Origin: Defluviimonas aquaemixtae
Lineage (GTDB): Bacteria; Pseudomonadota; Alphaproteobacteria; Rhodobacterales; Rhodobacteraceae
Direction: 5' to 3'
NCBI RefSeq assembly: GCF_900302475.1
Contig: NZ_OMOQ01000001.1
Span: 992,001-1,056,000, forward strand
Length of the DNA: 64,000 nucleotides
Each line of letters starts with the position of its first letter. Within the stretch, counting starts at the first letter, position 1. Below are positions 61,307 to 64,000 of this stretch, piece by piece. A model generated the notes under the pieces. The model had not been told where the DNA came from. It made no database searches and saw nothing but the letters and a program-made list of their open reading frames with translations. The translations under genes were made by a program, and so were the position numbers.

Positions 61307-62278
61307 TCACACTCCCTGTTTGCTTGGTTGTCCGGGTTTTCCCGATTGCGATACGACCAGCCGCTCCGGAAACAGACCCTGAGGCCGCCAGAGCAGCATG
61401 CCGACGATGACCGATCCGATCAGAATGTACTGAATCGAGCCGGTGTAAAGCTGCGCCTCGATCGGCGCGAAGCGTGACAGCGCCCAACCGCTCGCCGTCC
61501 AGGCGCCCCAGATGAGGAACGCCCCCATAACAGCCCCACGGTTGTTGCCCGCACCCCCGACGATCAGCATGGCCCAGATCTGGAACGTCAGCGTGGGCAG
61601 CACGTCCTGCGGGCTGACGAAGGCGTAGAAGGTGGCGTAGAGCCCGCCCGACAGGCCCATGATCACCGATCCGGTGATGAAGGATGTCAGCCGTATTCGG
61701 GCGGGAGACTTGCCGAGCGACCGTGCCGCATCTTCATCTTCGCGGATTGCACGCAGGAGGCGGCCGAAGGGCGAGTGGACGACGTGCTGGAGAAATCGAT
61801 AGACCGCAATGAGGATGATCAGGACGACGCAGAGAAAGAAGAGGTTGTAGGCGAAGCCGTCGCCGAACCAGCCCCTAAGAGGTCGTTCAAACCCGCGCAG
61901 GCCCTTCGCGCCGCCCGAGAAGCATTCGGCGTTGCGCATGATATTCTCGAAGGTGACGGCGATGCCGAAAGTGGCGATGGCGAGGTAGTCGTGGCGGAGG
62001 CGCAGCGTGAGGGCGCCGACAATCCATGCCAAGAGCCCCGCCGCCAGGGCGCCGCCGGCGAGTGCGAGCGGATAGAGAACATTGAACCCGCCAAAGTGAT
62101 CCGCCTGAGGCGTGCCGCCGAGGATCAGCGTGCCGTAAGCACCGGCGCCGAAGAAGGCGACGACACCACCGTTGAAGAGCCCGGTATTGCCCCATTGCAG
62201 GTTCAGCCCCAGTACCGCGATCGCGAGGATCGAGGCGACGGTGGTGAAGAAGACCGCATATGAGAGTACGCCGATCAT
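61307..62278 (-). CDS. livM: LIV-type ABC transporter permease (LivM)
   Basis: A 323-residue inner membrane permease with about nine hydrophobic helices. The LivM signature YLAIATFGIAVTFENIMRNAE near residue 90 and the RAIREDEDAARSLGKSPARIR coupling loop, followed by VGGAGNNRGAVMGA, are clear. The start overlaps the livH stop by four bases, and livK begins one base after its stop. Confidence 0.93.
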   Translation of the reverse strand: MIGVLSYAVFFTTVASILAIAVLGLNLQWGNTGLFNGGVVAFFGAGAYGTLILGGTPQADHFGGFNVLYPLALAGGALAAGLLAWIVGALTLRLRHDYLAIATFGIAVTFENIMRNAECFSGGAKGLRGFERPLRGWFGDGFAYNLFFLCVVLIILIAVYRFLQHVVHSPFGRLLRAIREDEDAARSLGKSPARIRLTSFITGSVIMGLSGGLYATFYAFVSPQDVLPTLTFQIWAMLIVGGAGNNRGAVMGAFLIWGAWTASGWALSRFAPIEAQLYTGSIQYILIGSVIVGMLLWRPQGLFPERLVVSQSGKPGQPSKQGV

Positions 62279-63189
62279 GCCCGGGCCTCGCCGAAAAGCC
62301 CGTTCGGCCGGATGAGAAGCACCGCGAGAATAATCAGGAACGGCACTGATGGGCTGTAGCCCGAGGGCAGCACGGCAAGCGCCATGTTGGCCGCGATCCC
62401 GACCACGAAACCGCCAAGGACGGCACCATAAATGCTGCCGATGCCGCCGACGATCGTGGCGGCGAAGACCGGCAAGACAAGGTCGCGCCCGATCATTGGA
62501 CTGATCTGGTTGGTAAGCCCGTAAAAGACGCCCGCAACCGCCGCCAACCCGCCGCCAACGAGCCAGACGAGCGCGATCATGTGGCTGAGGCGGATGCCGT
62601 TCACTTGCGCCAATGCAGGGTTCTCCGCCACCGCCCGCAGGGCATAGCCCAGCGTCGTCCGTGACAGGACTAGGTGCAATGCGAACATGATCGCGAGGGC
62701 GGCGGTGAGCGCGAAGACCTGATCGGGCTTGATCAGCACCATCGGATCGCGGCTGAGAACGACGGCAAACACGATGTCCCTGGAGTAAAGATGCGTGCCA
62801 AGCCCGAAGATCAGTCCGATTGCATTGCGGATGATCATCGCGACTCCGAACGAGGCGAAGACCATCGACAGTTCCGATCCCTTCTCGCGCACCCGGCGAA
62901 ACACCAGCCGGTCGACGAGGAGCGCGGATATCGCCGTCACCGCCAGCGCCAGCATCAGTGCCACGGCCAACGCCCAAGTCATCGACAGGGGGCCGATCTT
63001 CGTGGCCAGCGTCGGCAGGATCGCGGCGAAGATCGCGTCGAAGACGAGCGCCGAATAGGCGCCGATCGACAGAAGCTCCGCGTGGCTGAAATTGGCGAAG
63101 CGCAGCATATGCATGACCATCGTCAATCCGATCGCGCCCAGTGACAGGACCGAACCCACGAGTATGCCGTCGGCGAGGTTCTGGATCAT
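62275..63189 (-). CDS. livH: LIV-type ABC transporter permease (LivH)
   Basis: A 304-residue permease. It starts with the typical LADGILVGSVLSLGAIGLT, then MLRFANFSHAELLSIGAY, the coupling segment YALRAVAENPALAQVNGI and VGGIGSIYGAVLGGF. It pairs with LivM to form the membrane channel. Its ATG overlaps the livF stop. Confidence 0.94.
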   Translation of the reverse strand: MIQNLADGILVGSVLSLGAIGLTMVMHMLRFANFSHAELLSIGAYSALVFDAIFAAILPTLATKIGPLSMTWALAVALMLALAVTAISALLVDRLVFRRVREKGSELSMVFASFGVAMIIRNAIGLIFGLGTHLYSRDIVFAVVLSRDPMVLIKPDQVFALTAALAIMFALHLVLSRTTLGYALRAVAENPALAQVNGIRLSHMIALVWLVGGGLAAVAGVFYGLTNQISPMIGRDLVLPVFAATIVGGIGSIYGAVLGGFVVGIAANMALAVLPSGYSPSVPFLIILAVLLIRPNGLFGEARA

Positions 63190-63917
63190 GACGCCCGCGC
63201 CCGCTTTGCGCCAAGATAGATCTCGCCCACGACCGGATCGCACAGAAGGTCGGCGGCGGGCCCGTCGATCTGGTTGCGGCCTTCGGCAAGGATGTAGCAG
63301 TGATCGGCGAGGCGCAGCGCCTGTTTGACATTCTGCTCCACGAGCAGGATCGTCACGCCCTGTTCTGTCAGACCGCGCGCGCATTCCAGCACTTCTTGCG
63401 CCGCCTTGGGCGACAATCCGGCCGAAGGTTCATCCATCAGGATCAGTGATGGGCGCGAGGCAAGCGCCATCGCCACGGCGAGGAACTGGCGCTGCCCGCC
63501 CGAAAGCGCCCCCGCCTTTTCGTGGCGCTTTTCCGCAAGCGGTGGAAAGCGCGCGTAAAGCTCCTCCAGCCGCAGCGCCGTGTCCGGCCCGGCGTTCCGC
63601 AGCGCCAGATCGAGGTTCTGGCGGATCGTCAGTGTGCGAAAGATGTTGTCCATCTGCGGCACATAGGCGACGCCCTGCCCGGCAAGCTGGTCGGGCCGGA
63701 TACCGGTGATGTCCGCACTCTCATGGGTGATGCGTCCGGCGCTGACCTTGACCAGACCGGTGATGGCCTTGATGAGTGTCGATTTTCCCGCGCCGTTCGG
63801 TCCGATGATCACCGTGACCGATCCGCGCGGCACCGCAATGCCGACATCCGTCAGGATAGGCAGATCGGGCACATAGCCCGCAATGATCCCCTCGGCGCTG
63901 AGGGCCATATCAGCCAT
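63186..63917 (-). CDS. livF: LIV-type ABC transporter ATPase (LivF)
   Basis: A 243-residue ATPase with Walker A IIGPNGAGKST, Q-loop YVPQMDNIF, signature LSGGQRQFLAVAMAL, Walker B LILMDEPSAGLSP and the LivF-type LLVEQNVKQAL switch region. It powers the transporter together with LivG, whose stop codon overlaps its start by eight bases. Confidence 0.95.
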   Translation of the reverse strand: MADMALSAEGIIAGYVPDLPILTDVGIAVPRGSVTVIIGPNGAGKSTLIKAITGLVKVSAGRITHESADITGIRPDQLAGQGVAYVPQMDNIFRTLTIRQNLDLALRNAGPDTALRLEELYARFPPLAEKRHEKAGALSGGQRQFLAVAMALASRPSLILMDEPSAGLSPKAAQEVLECARGLTEQGVTILLVEQNVKQALRLADHCYILAEGRNQIDGPAADLLCDPVVGEIYLGAKRARAS

Positions 63918-64000
63918 CCGCCATCACCCCGAGATAGGCGTCAAGCAGCACCGGATTGGCCTGCGCCTCTTCCGCCGTGCCTTCGAAGACGGCCCGTCCC
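63910..64000 (-). CDS. livG: LIV-type ABC transporter ATPase (LivG), C-terminal end only
   Basis: The last 29 residues (FEGTAEEAQANPVLLDAYLG and the final VMADG) are typical of the LivG C-terminus. The rest lies outside the window. It is the first gene of the operon on the minus strand. Confidence 0.85.
   Translation of the reverse strand, partial: GRAVFEGTAEEAQANPVLLDAYLGVMADG

Overview
The window is GC-rich DNA from an alphaproteobacterium, most likely a member of the Rhodobacterales (Paracoccus/Roseobacter-type). The main evidence is an intact beta-hydroxyaspartate cycle cluster (bhcRABCD), a HutF/HutG-type histidine pathway, a membrane urate hydroxylase PuuD with a C-terminal haem motif, a class I PHA synthase, and a form II CoxL-type molybdenum hydroxylase operon. 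No rRNA, tRNA or CRISPR array was seen.

Layout. 1-3.5 kb is an accessory edge: an IS3-type transposase remnant, a patatin-like phospholipase with an internal membrane hairpin, and a degraded, translationally coupled pair ending in an HGG-type protein of phage or mobile origin. 3.6-10.4 kb holds pxpA (5-oxoprolinase subunit A), a two-gene ABC-2 transporter and coxGSLM. 10.8-14.9 kb holds a lysophospholipid acyltransferase homologue, soxR with a SoxR box, a flavin reductase, a DUF475/TerC-like membrane protein and aroQ.

15.1-27.3 kb is a carbon and nitrogen salvage island. Urate is hydroxylated by PuuD. A fused PuuE-UraD protein, a ureidoglycine aminohydrolase and AllA carry the carbon to ureidoglycolate and then glyoxylate plus urea, and an NCS2 permease probably imports the purine. 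In the middle sit bhcR and bhcABCD, which assimilate glyoxylate through beta-hydroxyaspartate to oxaloacetate. 27.3-34.2 kb is a hut cluster (hutC, hutD, hutF, hutH, hutG, hutU) without hutI. 34.3-39.8 kb concerns PHB: phaC behind an FNR-like box, an MFS transporter, a 3-hydroxybutyrate dehydrogenase-like SDR and a DUF3734-type patatin.

39.9-48.1 kb is a redox and stress segment: a pyridine nucleotide-disulfide oxidoreductase, a LysR-peroxiredoxin pair, an NDH-2-like enzyme, a periplasmic cupin, a DUF302 protein, a frameshifted HxlR regulator, an SDR and a collapsed zinc-type alcohol dehydrogenase. 48.2-52.1 kb encodes an IorAB-type molybdenum hydroxylase and a class IV aminotransferase.

52.4-58 kb is the least familiar part. 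It contains a SARP-like/TPR regulator, a PAP2/vanadium-haloperoxidase-fold protein with a nine-fold Gly-Arg-Ala N-terminus, a large atypical subtilase and a holin-like two-helix protein. 59.3-64 kb is a LIV-type ABC transporter operon (livG partial, livF, livH, livM, livK) followed by an aspartate-dehydrogenase-like gene. Two related long inverted repeats (37.6 and 44.8 kb) and four helically phased CGTCCCG boxes between bhcC and bhcD are not explained by the genes.
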